From the NCBI RefSeq assembly GCF_900114495.1, contig NZ_FOZI01000006.1, positions 62,001-126,000 of the forward strand: DNA of 64,000 bases, written 5' to 3'. The DNA comes from Dyella sp. OK004. Its GTDB lineage: Bacteria > Pseudomonadota > Gammaproteobacteria > Xanthomonadales > Rhodanobacteraceae. Within the stretch, counting starts at the first letter, position 1. Each line of letters opens with the position of its first letter. The notes under the pieces were generated by a model, which was not told the DNA's origin, did not search any database, and was given only the letters and a program-made list of their open reading frames with translations. Both the position numbers and the translations under genes were made by a program. Of this stretch, positions 1-7,008 are shown piece after piece.

Positions 1-743
1 TGCACCAGCACCTCGATCGTCTCGGCTGGGGCGTTGAACAAATGGTGCGCCTCGATGACCTCGAGACCCTTGTTCATCAGGGTGGCCGAGTCCACCGAAA
101 TTTTGCGGCCCATCACCCAGTTCGGGTGCTTGCAGGCCTGATCCGGGGTGATGGCTGACAGCTCGGCACGTGTGCGGCCACGAAACGGGCCGCCGGAGGC
201 CGTAAGGATCAGCCGGCGCACACCGCTCTTGCCAAGATCCGGGCGACCGCCTGGCAGGCACTGGAAGATCGCGTTGTGCTCCGAGTCCACCGGAATCAGC
301 TCGCCGCCGCCCTCCTGCAGTGCGGCCAGCAGCAACGGCCCGGCCATCACGATGGATTCCTTGTTGGCCAGCAGCAGTCGCTTGCCACTGCGCGCGGCGG
401 CGAGGGTGGAATCCAGGCCGGCGGCGCCAACGATGGCGGCGACCACGGTGTCGCAAAGGTCTCCGGAGACAGCTGCGGTGATTGCGTCATGGCCGGCAGC
501 CGCGTCGCAACGGACACCAGCGGCGGCCAGCTTCCGGCCCAGCTCGCCCTCCAGCGTCGAATCGCCGATCACGGCCAGGGCCGGGCGATGCTGCACGCAC
601 AGCGCCACGAGTGCATCGACCTGACGGTGCGCGGTAAGCACGCTAGCGCGGAAGCGCTCGGGATGCCTCGCAATCACGTTGAGCGTGTTGCCGCCGATGG
701 AGCCGGTGGCACCGAGCACAGCGATGTGGCGGATCGAACTCAT
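1..743 (-). CDS. dxr: 1-deoxy-D-xylulose 5-phosphate reductoisomerase, partial (C-terminus off window)
   Basis: Cytosolic enzyme of the MEP isoprenoid pathway that rearranges and reduces DXP to 2-C-methyl-D-erythritol 4-phosphate with NADPH. About 247 N-terminal residues are present; the rest runs off the left edge. Visible family marks are the NADP Rossmann motif GATGSIG at residues 11-17, LLANKES near 125, SGGPFR near 187 and [13 protein letters not shown] near the edge. The ATG at 741-743 overlaps the cdsA stop (ATGA), so translation is probably coupled. Together with uppS and cdsA it places isoprenoid, undecaprenol and phospholipid precursor supply in one operon. Identification is firm. 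Confidence 0.97.
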   Translation of the reverse strand, partial: MSSIRHIAVLGATGSIGGNTLNVIARHPERFRASVLTAHRQVDALVALCVQHRPALAVIGDSTLEGELGRKLAAAGVRCDAAAGHDAITAAVSGDLCDTVVAAIVGAAGLDSTLAAARSGKRLLLANKESIVMAGPLLLAALQEGGGELIPVDSEHNAIFQCLPGGRPDLGKSGVRRLILTASGGPFRGRTRAELSAITPDQACKHPNWVMGRKISVDSATLMNKGLEVIEAHHLFNAPAETIEVLV

Positions 744-1558
744 AGGCCGAGTAGCAGCTTGCCTGCGGCAAATACGGGCAGGGCGGCGAACACACTGTCG
801 AGCCGGTCCATCAGGCCGCCGTGGCCGGGGAACAGATTGCCGGAATCCTTCACTGCGGCGTGGCGCTTCATCAGGCTTTCCAGCAGGTCGCCAATGATCG
901 AGGCAACCACGGTAACGGCAGAAAGCAGGATCAGCCCCACCAACTGGCTGCCGTGAACATCAAGCAGCGAGCCGCCTACGCCGGCCACCAGTGCACCGCC
1001 GACGAAAGCGCCATAAACACCCGCCCAGGTCTTGCCCGGACTGATCGTAGGGGCGAGCTTGCGCTTGCCGAACAAGCGCCCGCTGAAATAAGCGCCGATG
1101 TCAGCTGCCCACACAATACCCAGCGCCAGGAACATCCACCAATGTCCGTGCGACTGTCCCTGGTGCAGGGTAATCGCGCCAACCCACGCCGGCACAATAA
1201 CCAAGGCACCGGCCCCCAGCTTGAACAGCTGATTCTCACGTGTCGGTGCAGCACCAAAGGCGAAATGGCGCAGCCACTGGCAAACCGCGATCCACCATGC
1301 CACGCCGACACCCAGCAGTATCGGCCACAGCACGCTATCGCGGGTCCACCACAGCAGGGCGAACACCACCGCCGCCGCGACCAGCAGCGCCACGCGCACC
1401 GGGTAATTACTGATGCCGGACAGGCGCATCCATTCCCACAGTGCGGCCAGAAAGGCGATCGCCACGATCAGTGCGAACACAGTGGTCGGCGACCACAGGA
1501 TCAGCAGGATCACAAGCGGCGCGAGCAGCAGTGCGGTGAGGGTGCGCTGGAGCAGCAT
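740..1558 (-). CDS. cdsA: phosphatidate cytidylyltransferase
   Basis: Inner-membrane enzyme making CDP-diacylglycerol from phosphatidic acid and CTP, the branch point of phospholipid synthesis. The 272-residue product is mostly hydrophobic helices, starting with a membrane segment right after [12 protein letters not shown]. The CDP-diglyceride synthase signature is near the C-terminus ([13 protein letters not shown], then [11 protein letters not shown]), and SPGKTWAG lies upstream. I chose the ATG at 1558, preceded by AAGGA, because the frame continues 5' only into uppS-overlapping, Arg/Ser-rich sequence that does not look like protein. It sits 13 bases after uppS and its stop overlaps the dxr start. 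Confidence 0.96.
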   Translation of the reverse strand: MLLQRTLTALLLAPLVILLILWSPTTVFALIVAIAFLAALWEWMRLSGISNYPVRVALLVAAAVVFALLWWTRDSVLWPILLGVGVAWWIAVCQWLRHFAFGAAPTRENQLFKLGAGALVIVPAWVGAITLHQGQSHGHWWMFLALGIVWAADIGAYFSGRLFGKRKLAPTISPGKTWAGVYGAFVGGALVAGVGGSLLDVHGSQLVGLILLSAVTVVASIIGDLLESLMKRHAAVKDSGNLFPGHGGLMDRLDSVFAALPVFAAGKLLLGL

Positions 1559-1571
1559 GCGGGTCCTTGGG

Positions 1572-2318
1572 TTACGCCTTGACGTGGGCGACCTGGTCGC
1601 CGGTGCGTCCGAAGCGGCGCTCGCGGCGGGCGTATTCCTCGATCGCCTGCTGCAGGCAGCTCTGATCAAAGTCTGGCCACAGGGTGTCGGTAAAATAGAG
1701 TTCGGCGTAAGCAACCTGCCATAGCAGGAAATTGCTGATGCGCAACTCGCCGCCAGTGCGAATGAACAGATCCAGTGGCGGCAGCTCGGCCAGACTCATC
1801 CAGTGGCCAAGCAGTTTTTCGTCGATTTCGTCGGCGCGAAATTCGCCGCGCGCCACCGATTCCGCAGCCTTGCGCGTTGCCTGCACGATGTCCCAGCGGC
1901 CGCCGTAATTCACCGCCACGTTCAGATGTAGCTTGTCGTTGCCGGCGGTATGCGCCATGGCCTGGTTCATACGCTGGCGCAGCGGGCCATCAAAAGCGCT
2001 GAGGTCGCCGGCGAAGCGCATGCGCACACCATGGCCATGCAGCTCGTCGACCTCTTTATCCAGCGCGCGGATAAACAGCTCCATCAATGCGCCGACCTCG
2101 TCCTGTGGACGCTGCCAGTTCTCGCTGGAGAAGGCGAACACGGTCAATGCCTCTACGCCCTGGCGCAGGCAGCCTTCCACCACCTCGCGCAGGGCTTTGC
2201 GGCCGGCGTTGTGACCGAAACTGCGCGGGCGATGGCGTGCCTTGGCCCAGCGGCCGTTGCCATCCATCACGATGGCGATGTGGCGCGGAATCCGCGCAGC
2301 CGCCTCGGCGCCGGTCAT
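1572..2318 (-). CDS. uppS: undecaprenyl diphosphate synthase (cis-prenyltransferase)
   Basis: Condenses farnesyl diphosphate with eight isopentenyl diphosphates to give the C55 carrier for peptidoglycan and O-antigen. The 248-residue length is typical. The family start motif MDGNGRWA lies at residues 18-25 with the catalytic Asp at 19; FAFSSENW, NVAVNYGGRWDI and the C-terminal block LDLFIRTGGELRISNFLLWQ-like segment are all present. It follows frr by about 20 bases and precedes cdsA by 13, inside the conserved pyrH-frr-uppS-cdsA-dxr run. The Shine-Dalgarno before the ATG is weak. Identification is firm. Confidence 0.97.
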   Translation of the reverse strand: MTGAEAAARIPRHIAIVMDGNGRWAKARHRPRSFGHNAGRKALREVVEGCLRQGVEALTVFAFSSENWQRPQDEVGALMELFIRALDKEVDELHGHGVRMRFAGDLSAFDGPLRQRMNQAMAHTAGNDKLHLNVAVNYGGRWDIVQATRKAAESVARGEFRADEIDEKLLGHWMSLAELPPLDLFIRTGGELRISNFLLWQVAYAELYFTDTLWPDFDQSCLQQAIEEYARRERRFGRTGDQVAHVKA

Positions 2319-2338
2319 AGGGCTAAGCGTGATGGCGC

Positions 2339-2896
2339 TCAGAGCGCCATCAGCTCCTCTTCCTTGGTCTTGACGACAGCGTCGACGTCCTTGACGAAAC
2401 GATCGGTCAACTTCTGGATCTCGTCTTCGGTACGGCGCTCATCGTCCTCGGTGATCTGCTTGTCCTTGAGCAGGTCCTTGACCTTCTGCATCGCATCGCG
2501 GCGCACATTGCGGATGGCAATCTTGGCGTCCTCGCCTTCATGCGCCACGTGCTTGGCGAGTTCCTTGCGGCGCTCTTCGGTGAGCGGCGGCATGTTCAGG
2601 CGGATCACGGTGCCCGCCGTGGTCGGCGTGATGCCGATATCCGACGCCAGCAGGGCCTTCTCGACAGGGGCTACGAGGCTCTTGTCGAATGGCGTGATGA
2701 TGATCGAGCGTGAGTCGCCCAGTGATACCGAGGCGACCTGATTGAGTGGCGTGTCCACCCCATAGGCGGGCACCTTGATGCCATCCACCAGTGCCGTGCT
2801 GGCGCGGCCGGTTCGTAGGCGGGTCAGGCTGTGCTTGAGCGAGTCGATGCTCTTTCCCATGCGGGTCTGGGCATCGGTCTTGATGTCGTTAAGCAT
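2339..2896 (-). CDS. frr: ribosome recycling factor
   Basis: Acts with EF-G in the cytosol to split the post-termination ribosome. The 185 residues match the usual length. Recognisable segments are RTGRASTALVDGIKV, the PxNQxAS-like stretch TPLNQVASVSLGD, and a C-terminal three-helix bundle rich in Glu/Lys ending in VVKTKEEELMAL. The ATG at 2894-2896 is preceded by AGGGTGA at good spacing. It lies downstream of pyrH in the standard order. A GC-rich hairpin in the pyrH-frr gap (2941-2972) could modulate read-through. Confidence 0.97.
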   Translation of the reverse strand: MLNDIKTDAQTRMGKSIDSLKHSLTRLRTGRASTALVDGIKVPAYGVDTPLNQVASVSLGDSRSIIITPFDKSLVAPVEKALLASDIGITPTTAGTVIRLNMPPLTEERRKELAKHVAHEGEDAKIAIRNVRRDAMQKVKDLLKDKQITEDDERRTEDEIQKLTDRFVKDVDAVVKTKEEELMAL

Positions 2897-2940
2897 GGGA
2901 AATCACCCTTGAGCGTGCTAGCCCGCAAGTATAGCAGGCG

Positions 2941-2972
2941 AGGGCCGGCGGTAAGCCCGCGGTACCGGCCCT
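2941..2972 (-). terminator. GC-rich intergenic hairpin between pyrH and frr
   Basis: An 8-bp perfect inverted repeat (AGGGCCGG / CCGGCCCT) with a 16-base loop lies in the gap between the pyrH stop and the frr start. No run of T follows on the minus strand, so it is more likely an attenuator, pause or mRNA-stability structure than a full terminator. Function is inferred only. Confidence 0.35.
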
Positions 2973-3006
2973 TCAGAGACGACGCCGGCGGGCTCAGTGA
3001 GGCGGT

Positions 3007-3729
3007 TTATTGGTCTGAGACCAGGGTGCCGATCTGCTCGCCACGCATGATGCGCATGAGGTTGCCCGGCACCGTCATGTCGTAGATGCGTAGCGGCATG
3101 CCATGGTCCCGGCACAGGGCAATGGCGGCGGTGTCCATCACGGCCAGCTTGCGCTCGATCACCTTGTCATAGGTGAGGTGGTCGTAGCGGGTGGCATCGC
3201 TATGGCGAGCCGGATCGGCGGTATACACGCCGTCGACCTTGGTGGCCTTCATCAACAGGTCTGCGCCGACCTCCACGGCCCGCAACGCGGCGGCCGAGTC
3301 GGTGGTGAAGAACGGATTGCCGGTACCCGCGGCGAACAGCACGATTCGGCCTTTCTCGATATGGCGGATGGCGCGGCGGCGGATGTAGTCCTCGGCCACG
3401 TCGTGAATCTGGATGGCGCTCATCACCCGGGCGTAGCCGCCGCGACGCTCAATCGCGTCCTGCATGGCCAGTGCATTCATCACGGTAGCGAGCATGCCCA
3501 TGTGATCGCCGGTGACGCGGTCCATGCCCGCGGCGGCGAGTCCGGCGCCGCGGAAGATATTGCCGCCGCCGATGACCAGGCCGATCTGTATGCCGGCCTT
3601 CTGAATCTCAATGATTTCGTCGGCCAGGCGGCCGATGACTTTGGGGTCGATGCCGTAGTCGGCTTCGCCCATCAGCGCTTCACCGGAGAGTTTGAGCAGG
3701 ATACGGCGGTACTTAAGCTGGTCGCTCAT
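3007..3729 (-). CDS. pyrH: uridylate kinase
   Basis: Hexameric cytosolic kinase converting UMP to UDP, allosterically controlled by GTP and UTP in this family. The product is 240 residues with LLKLSGEAL at about 11-19 (Lys13 phosphate binding), [10 protein letters not shown] around 55, the [15 protein letters not shown] substrate loop and the C-terminal GTLVSDQ end. I chose the ATG at 3727-3729 (MSDQLKYRR); the open frame upstream is not conserved-looking. It follows the tsf terminator and has its own candidate promoter with a -10 at 3764-3769, so it may head a pyrH-frr-uppS-cdsA-dxr transcript. Confidence 0.97.
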   Translation of the reverse strand: MSDQLKYRRILLKLSGEALMGEADYGIDPKVIGRLADEIIEIQKAGIQIGLVIGGGNIFRGAGLAAAGMDRVTGDHMGMLATVMNALAMQDAIERRGGYARVMSAIQIHDVAEDYIRRRAIRHIEKGRIVLFAAGTGNPFFTTDSAAALRAVEVGADLLMKATKVDGVYTADPARHSDATRYDHLTYDKVIERKLAVMDTAAIALCRDHGMPLRIYDMTVPGNLMRIMRGEQIGTLVSDQ

Positions 3730-3763
3730 GAGATCTCCGGATTGTGTGTGGCAAAACGCGCGT

Positions 3764-3769
3764 ATTGTA
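3764..3769 (-). promoter_or_regulatory. candidate -10 element for pyrH
   Basis: The minus strand reads TACAAT here, 35-40 bases upstream of the pyrH ATG, giving a leader of about 28 bases. No good -35 is visible at 16-18 bases. Its place between the tsf terminator and pyrH supports an internal promoter for the downstream genes. Sequence match only. Confidence 0.4.
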
Positions 3770-3926
3770 GCGACAGCGCGAATCATGCGTAAGCTCAGAC
3801 TGCTTGCCTGAGTTATCGCCAGACGCATCGTATTCATGCGCGACGTCATGGGCTGGGCCGTATATCAGTCCAAACCCGGTTTTTGCGTTCCGCATGAAAA
3901 CATGCAGCGGAAAATATCGCGCAAAA

Positions 3927-3954
3927 GAAAAGCCGCGGTTGTCCGCGGCTTTTC
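3927..3954 (-). terminator. rho-independent terminator after tsf
   Basis: A perfect 12-bp stem (GAAAAGCCGCGG / CCGCGGCTTTTC) with a 4-base loop lies 25 bases past the tsf stop. Reading the minus strand the stem ends in TTTTC followed by TTTTG, a good U-tract. It should end the rpsB-tsf transcript; the A-rich other side makes it potentially bidirectional. Confidence 0.85.
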
Positions 3955-3978
3955 TCGATGGCAGCAGTAGCACGAGGC

Positions 3979-4857
3979 TTAGAGCTGCATCGCCTTCTGC
4001 ACTTCGGCCAGATAGTCTTCCTGCACCTTCTCGATGCCTTCGCCCACGGCCAGACGGACCACGGCGACAACATCGGCTCCTTCCTTTTTCAGCGCGTCGC
4101 CGACGGTGACGTTGGTGTCCAGCACATACGGCTGGCCGACCAGGGTCACTTCCGAGACGATCTTGTTGATCTTGCCGGAGATGATCTTGTCGAGGATGTC
4201 AGCAGGCTTGTTCTTTTCCTTCTCCGACATGGCGGCCAGCGCGATGTCCTTTTCCTTCGCTACGAAGTCGGCCGGGACGTCCTCAGCCTTGACGTAAGGC
4301 GGATTCATCGCAGCGACGTGCATGGCGATGCCCTTGGCCAGCTCTTCCGAGCCGCCCTTGAGCGCCACGATCACGCCGATCTTGCCGCCGTGCGAGTAAG
4401 TGGCCAGCGGGCCGTCGTTCTCGACGCGGGCCACACGGCGCACTTCGATCTTCTCGCCGATGGTCGCGGTCTTGGCCTTGGAGGCCTCCTCGATGCTGGT
4501 GTGGCCCGGGATGGCGGCAGCCTTCACGGCCTCGATCTCGGAGACACCGGCTTTCAGGATGGCTTCGGCGACGGCGTTGGTGAACTCGACAAATTCGCTG
4601 TTCTTGGCGGCGAAATCGGTCTCGCTGTTGACCTCGACCAGCACGGCTTTGCCGCCGGCCTGGGCGGTGGCCACACGGCCTTCGGCGGCTACGCGGTCGG
4701 CCTTCTTGTCAGCCTTGGCCAGGCCGGTCTTGCGCAGATGCTCGATGGCGGCTTCGATGTCGCCATTGGTCTCGGTGAGCGCCTTCTTGCAATCCATCAT
4801 GCCGGCGCCCGAGCGCTCACGCAGCTCGCCAACCAGTTTTGCGGTAATAGCAGTCAT
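3979..4857 (-). CDS. tsf: elongation factor Ts
   Basis: Guanine nucleotide exchange factor that recycles EF-Tu-GDP. The 292-residue product begins with the UBA-like region ([20 protein letters not shown], residues 8-27) and has the core TDFAAKN motif at about 80-86, whose Asp and Phe contact EF-Tu in the family. The ATG at 4855-4857 is preceded by GAGGAA. It follows rpsB by 58 bases containing a stable hairpin (4883-4906) and is ended by a strong terminator. Identification is firm. Confidence 0.98.
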   Translation of the reverse strand: MTAITAKLVGELRERSGAGMMDCKKALTETNGDIEAAIEHLRKTGLAKADKKADRVAAEGRVATAQAGGKAVLVEVNSETDFAAKNSEFVEFTNAVAEAILKAGVSEIEAVKAAAIPGHTSIEEASKAKTATIGEKIEVRRVARVENDGPLATYSHGGKIGVIVALKGGSEELAKGIAMHVAAMNPPYVKAEDVPADFVAKEKDIALAAMSEKEKNKPADILDKIISGKINKIVSEVTLVGQPYVLDTNVTVGDALKKEGADVVAVVRLAVGEGIEKVQEDYLAEVQKAMQL

Positions 4858-4882
4858 CTGGGTTCCTCAAAATCTTTGAAAC

Positions 4883-4906
4883 GCCCCGGCCGTTGCCGGC
4901 CGGGGC
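4883..4906 (-). terminator. rpsB-tsf intercistronic hairpin (possible partial terminator)
   Basis: A perfect 9-bp GC stem (GCCCCGGCC / GGCCGGGGC) with a 6-base loop sits 10 bases past the rpsB stop; the minus strand continues GTTTC, a very short U-rich tail. In this operon partial termination would lower tsf relative to rpsB expression. The role is inferred from position and structure. Confidence 0.5.
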
Positions 4907-4915
4907 AGGGATGGC

Positions 4916-5797
4916 TTACTCGCTGTCCGGCTCGCCGTCCTGGCGGGCGCGGCCACCACGACCACCGTCACGGCGCGGAGCACCAGCACCCTTCTTGGCC
5001 GGGCCACGGTTGTCGCGGCGCGGCGGGGCGGCCTTGCGCTCGTCCTTGGCGACCGGGTTGCCTTCTTCGTCGAGTTCGACGAATTCGTTGGCATCACCCT
5101 GGGCGGCGGCGGGAGCGGCAGCCTTGCCTTCGAGGATCGAGTCGGCGGCAGCGCGGGCGTACAGCTGGATCGCGCGGATGGCGTCGTCGTTGCCCGGGAT
5201 GGCGTAGTCCACCAGCTCCGGGTTGTAGTTGGTGTCGACAACCGCGATCACCGGAATGCCGAGCTTCTTGGCTTCCTGAACGGCGATGTCTTCGTGGCCG
5301 ATGTCGATGATGAACAGCGCGTCGGGCAGACGGTTCATGTCCTTGATGCCGCCCAGCGAGTTCTCGAGCTTGTCGCGCTCACGACGGCGGGCCAGCACTT
5401 CGTGCTTGACCAGCTTGTCGAAGCTGCCGTCGGTCTCGGCGGCTTCCAGCTCCTTGAGGCGGGCCACGGACTGCTTGACGGTGCGGAAGTTGGTCAGCAT
5501 GCCGCCGAGCCAGCGGGCGGTGACGAACGGCATGCCGGCGCGTGCGGCTTCCTCGGCCAGGGCCTCGCGGGCGGAGCGCTTGGTGCCGACGAACAGCACG
5601 GTGCCACGCTTCTGGGCCAGGCCCGACAGGAAATTCATCGCGTCGGTGAAGAGGGGGAGGGTCTTTTCCAGATTGATGATGTGGATCTTGCCGCGGGCGC
5701 CAAAGATGTACGGAGCCATCTTCGGATTCCAGTAGCGGGTCTGGTGACCGAAATGCACGCCAGCTTCGAGCATTTGGCGCATGGTGACTTGAGCCAT
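4916..5797 (-). CDS. rpsB: 30S ribosomal protein S2
   Basis: Binds the head-body junction of the small subunit. Residues 1-230 are clearly S2: [20 protein letters not shown] at the start, [25 protein letters not shown] and the C-terminal [20 protein letters not shown]. At 293 residues it is about 50 longer than the E. coli protein; the extra tail after residue 235 is rich in Arg, Gly, Pro and Asp/Glu, with several RG pairs. The ATG at 5795-5797 has AAGGAGT upstream. A leader of about 280 bases precedes it. Confidence 0.98.
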   Translation of the reverse strand: MAQVTMRQMLEAGVHFGHQTRYWNPKMAPYIFGARGKIHIINLEKTLPLFTDAMNFLSGLAQKRGTVLFVGTKRSAREALAEEAARAGMPFVTARWLGGMLTNFRTVKQSVARLKELEAAETDGSFDKLVKHEVLARRRERDKLENSLGGIKDMNRLPDALFIIDIGHEDIAVQEAKKLGIPVIAVVDTNYNPELVDYAIPGNDDAIRAIQLYARAAADSILEGKAAAPAAAQGDANEFVELDEEGNPVAKDERKAAPPRRDNRGPAKKGAGAPRRDGGRGGRARQDGEPDSE

Positions 5798-5956
5798 GGT
5801 GTTACTCCTTCATTGGGCCTTGTGTAGGTGGCCCGGGGGGTTGGGACCTCCACGCATCCCCGGCTTCGACCGCGGGCGTTCCGTGCCCCCTTGGGGCGTA
5901 GTGGAAACGACTGCGGCACCCCGAAGGCGGTGTCGACGCGTGTGTGGCGTTGGTTT

Positions 5957-5983
5957 GTCCCTATTGGGTTGCCAATCAGGGAC
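5957..5983 (-). promoter_or_regulatory. hairpin in rpsB leader RNA
   Basis: The leader contains GTCCC-TG-ATTGG-CAAC-CCAAT-A-GGGAC on the minus strand, two stacked 5-bp stems with a small internal asymmetric loop. A structured rpsB leader that mediates S2 feedback is known from gammaproteobacteria; that this one does the same is an inference. Confidence 0.5.
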
Positions 5984-6081
5984 TTGGGTGATCATGCCGC
6001 AGCGCGGTTACAATCACTTTTCGCTTTGCGAAGGCCGTTGGGACTGTAAAAACAGTTACATGCGGTCAGCAAAACTCCGAA

Positions 6082-6111
6082 ATTATAGCCGGCACCCCGG
6101 CTGAGCGGCAA
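6082..6111 (-). promoter_or_regulatory. rpsB-tsf promoter
   Basis: The minus strand has a perfect TATAAT at 6087-6082 and TTGCCG (4 of 6 to TTGACA) at 6111-6106 with an 18-base spacer. Transcription should start near 6075, giving a leader of about 280 bases. A strong promoter fits a ribosomal protein operon. Confidence 0.7.
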
Positions 6112-6165
6112 GCAGCCGGCGGATCCGTTGAACCGCAGGGCTTGCGACGCCATTTGAGTGGAACT

Positions 6166-6930
6166 ATGGCCGTTACCCTGAAATCACCCGCAGACATCGA
6201 AGGCATGCGCGTAGCCGGCAAGCTGGCTGCCGAAGTGCTGGCCATGCTCAAGGAGCATGTGAAGCCCGGCGTCACCACCGAGGACCTGGACCGCCTCGCC
6301 TACGAACACATCGTCAACGTGCAGAAGGCCACGCCGGCCAACGTCGGCTACAACGGCTTTCCCAAGACCTTGTGCACCTCGGTCAACCACGTGATCTGCC
6401 ACGGCATTCCCAGCCCGGGCAAGGTGCTGAAGGAAGGCGACATCGTCAATCTCGACGTCACCGTCATCAAAGACGGCTGGCATGGCGACACCAGCCGCAT
6501 GTACTTCGTCGGTACACCTTCGGTGCTGGCCAGGCGCCTGGTGGAGACCACCCACGAGGCGATGATGCTGGGCATCCAGGCCGTGCGCCCCGGTGCGACC
6601 CTGGGCGATATCGGCCACGCGATCCAGAAGCATGCCGAGGCGGCCGGTTTCTCGGTGGTACGCGAGTACTGCGGCCATGGCATCGGCAAGGTCTACCACG
6701 ATGAACCGCAGATCCTGCATTACGGCAAGCCCAGTACCGGCCTGGAACTGAAGAAGGGCATGACCTTCACCGTCGAACCCATGGTCAATGCGGGCAAGCC
6801 GCAGACGCGTCAGTTGCCGGATGGCTGGACCGTTGTGACCAAAGACCATTCGCTGTCGGCTCAGTGGGAGCACACCATTGCGGTGACGGATGACGGCTTT
6901 GAAATCTTGACGCCCTGGCCGGATGCCTGA
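6166..6930 (+). CDS. map: type I methionine aminopeptidase
   Basis: Removes the N-terminal Met from nascent proteins. The 254-residue product keeps all five metal ligands at E. coli numbering: Asp97, Asp108, His171, Glu204 and Glu235, plus His79 in VICHGIP. I chose the ATG at 6166 (MAVTLKSPADIEGMR), which matches the family length; the frame extends 8 codons further upstream without a ribosome site. It is divergent from rpsB, a common arrangement, and precedes glnD by 78 bases. Confidence 0.97.
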   Translation: MAVTLKSPADIEGMRVAGKLAAEVLAMLKEHVKPGVTTEDLDRLAYEHIVNVQKATPANVGYNGFPKTLCTSVNHVICHGIPSPGKVLKEGDIVNLDVTVIKDGWHGDTSRMYFVGTPSVLARRLVETTHEAMMLGIQAVRPGATLGDIGHAIQKHAEAAGFSVVREYCGHGIGKVYHDEPQILHYGKPSTGLELKKGMTFTVEPMVNAGKPQTRQLPDGWTVVTKDHSLSAQWEHTIAVTDDGFEILTPWPDA

Positions 6931-7008
6931 ACCAAGGGAGTAGGCGCGTCGGGCGAAGGTGCGTGGCAGACTTGCGCTACGTCTTCACTCAGCCCTGACT
7001 GATTCGCC

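Larger units (their letters stand above)
5798..6165. other. divergent intergenic region rpsB / map, including the rpsB leader
   Basis: This 368-base gap separates divergent rpsB and map. It holds the rpsB promoter (6082-6111) and an unusually long untranslated leader of about 280 bases with at least one strong compound hairpin at 5957-5983. No conserved-looking reading frame lies in it. I see no convincing promoter for map, whose start is only about 80 bases from the rpsB promoter. Confidence 0.7.
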
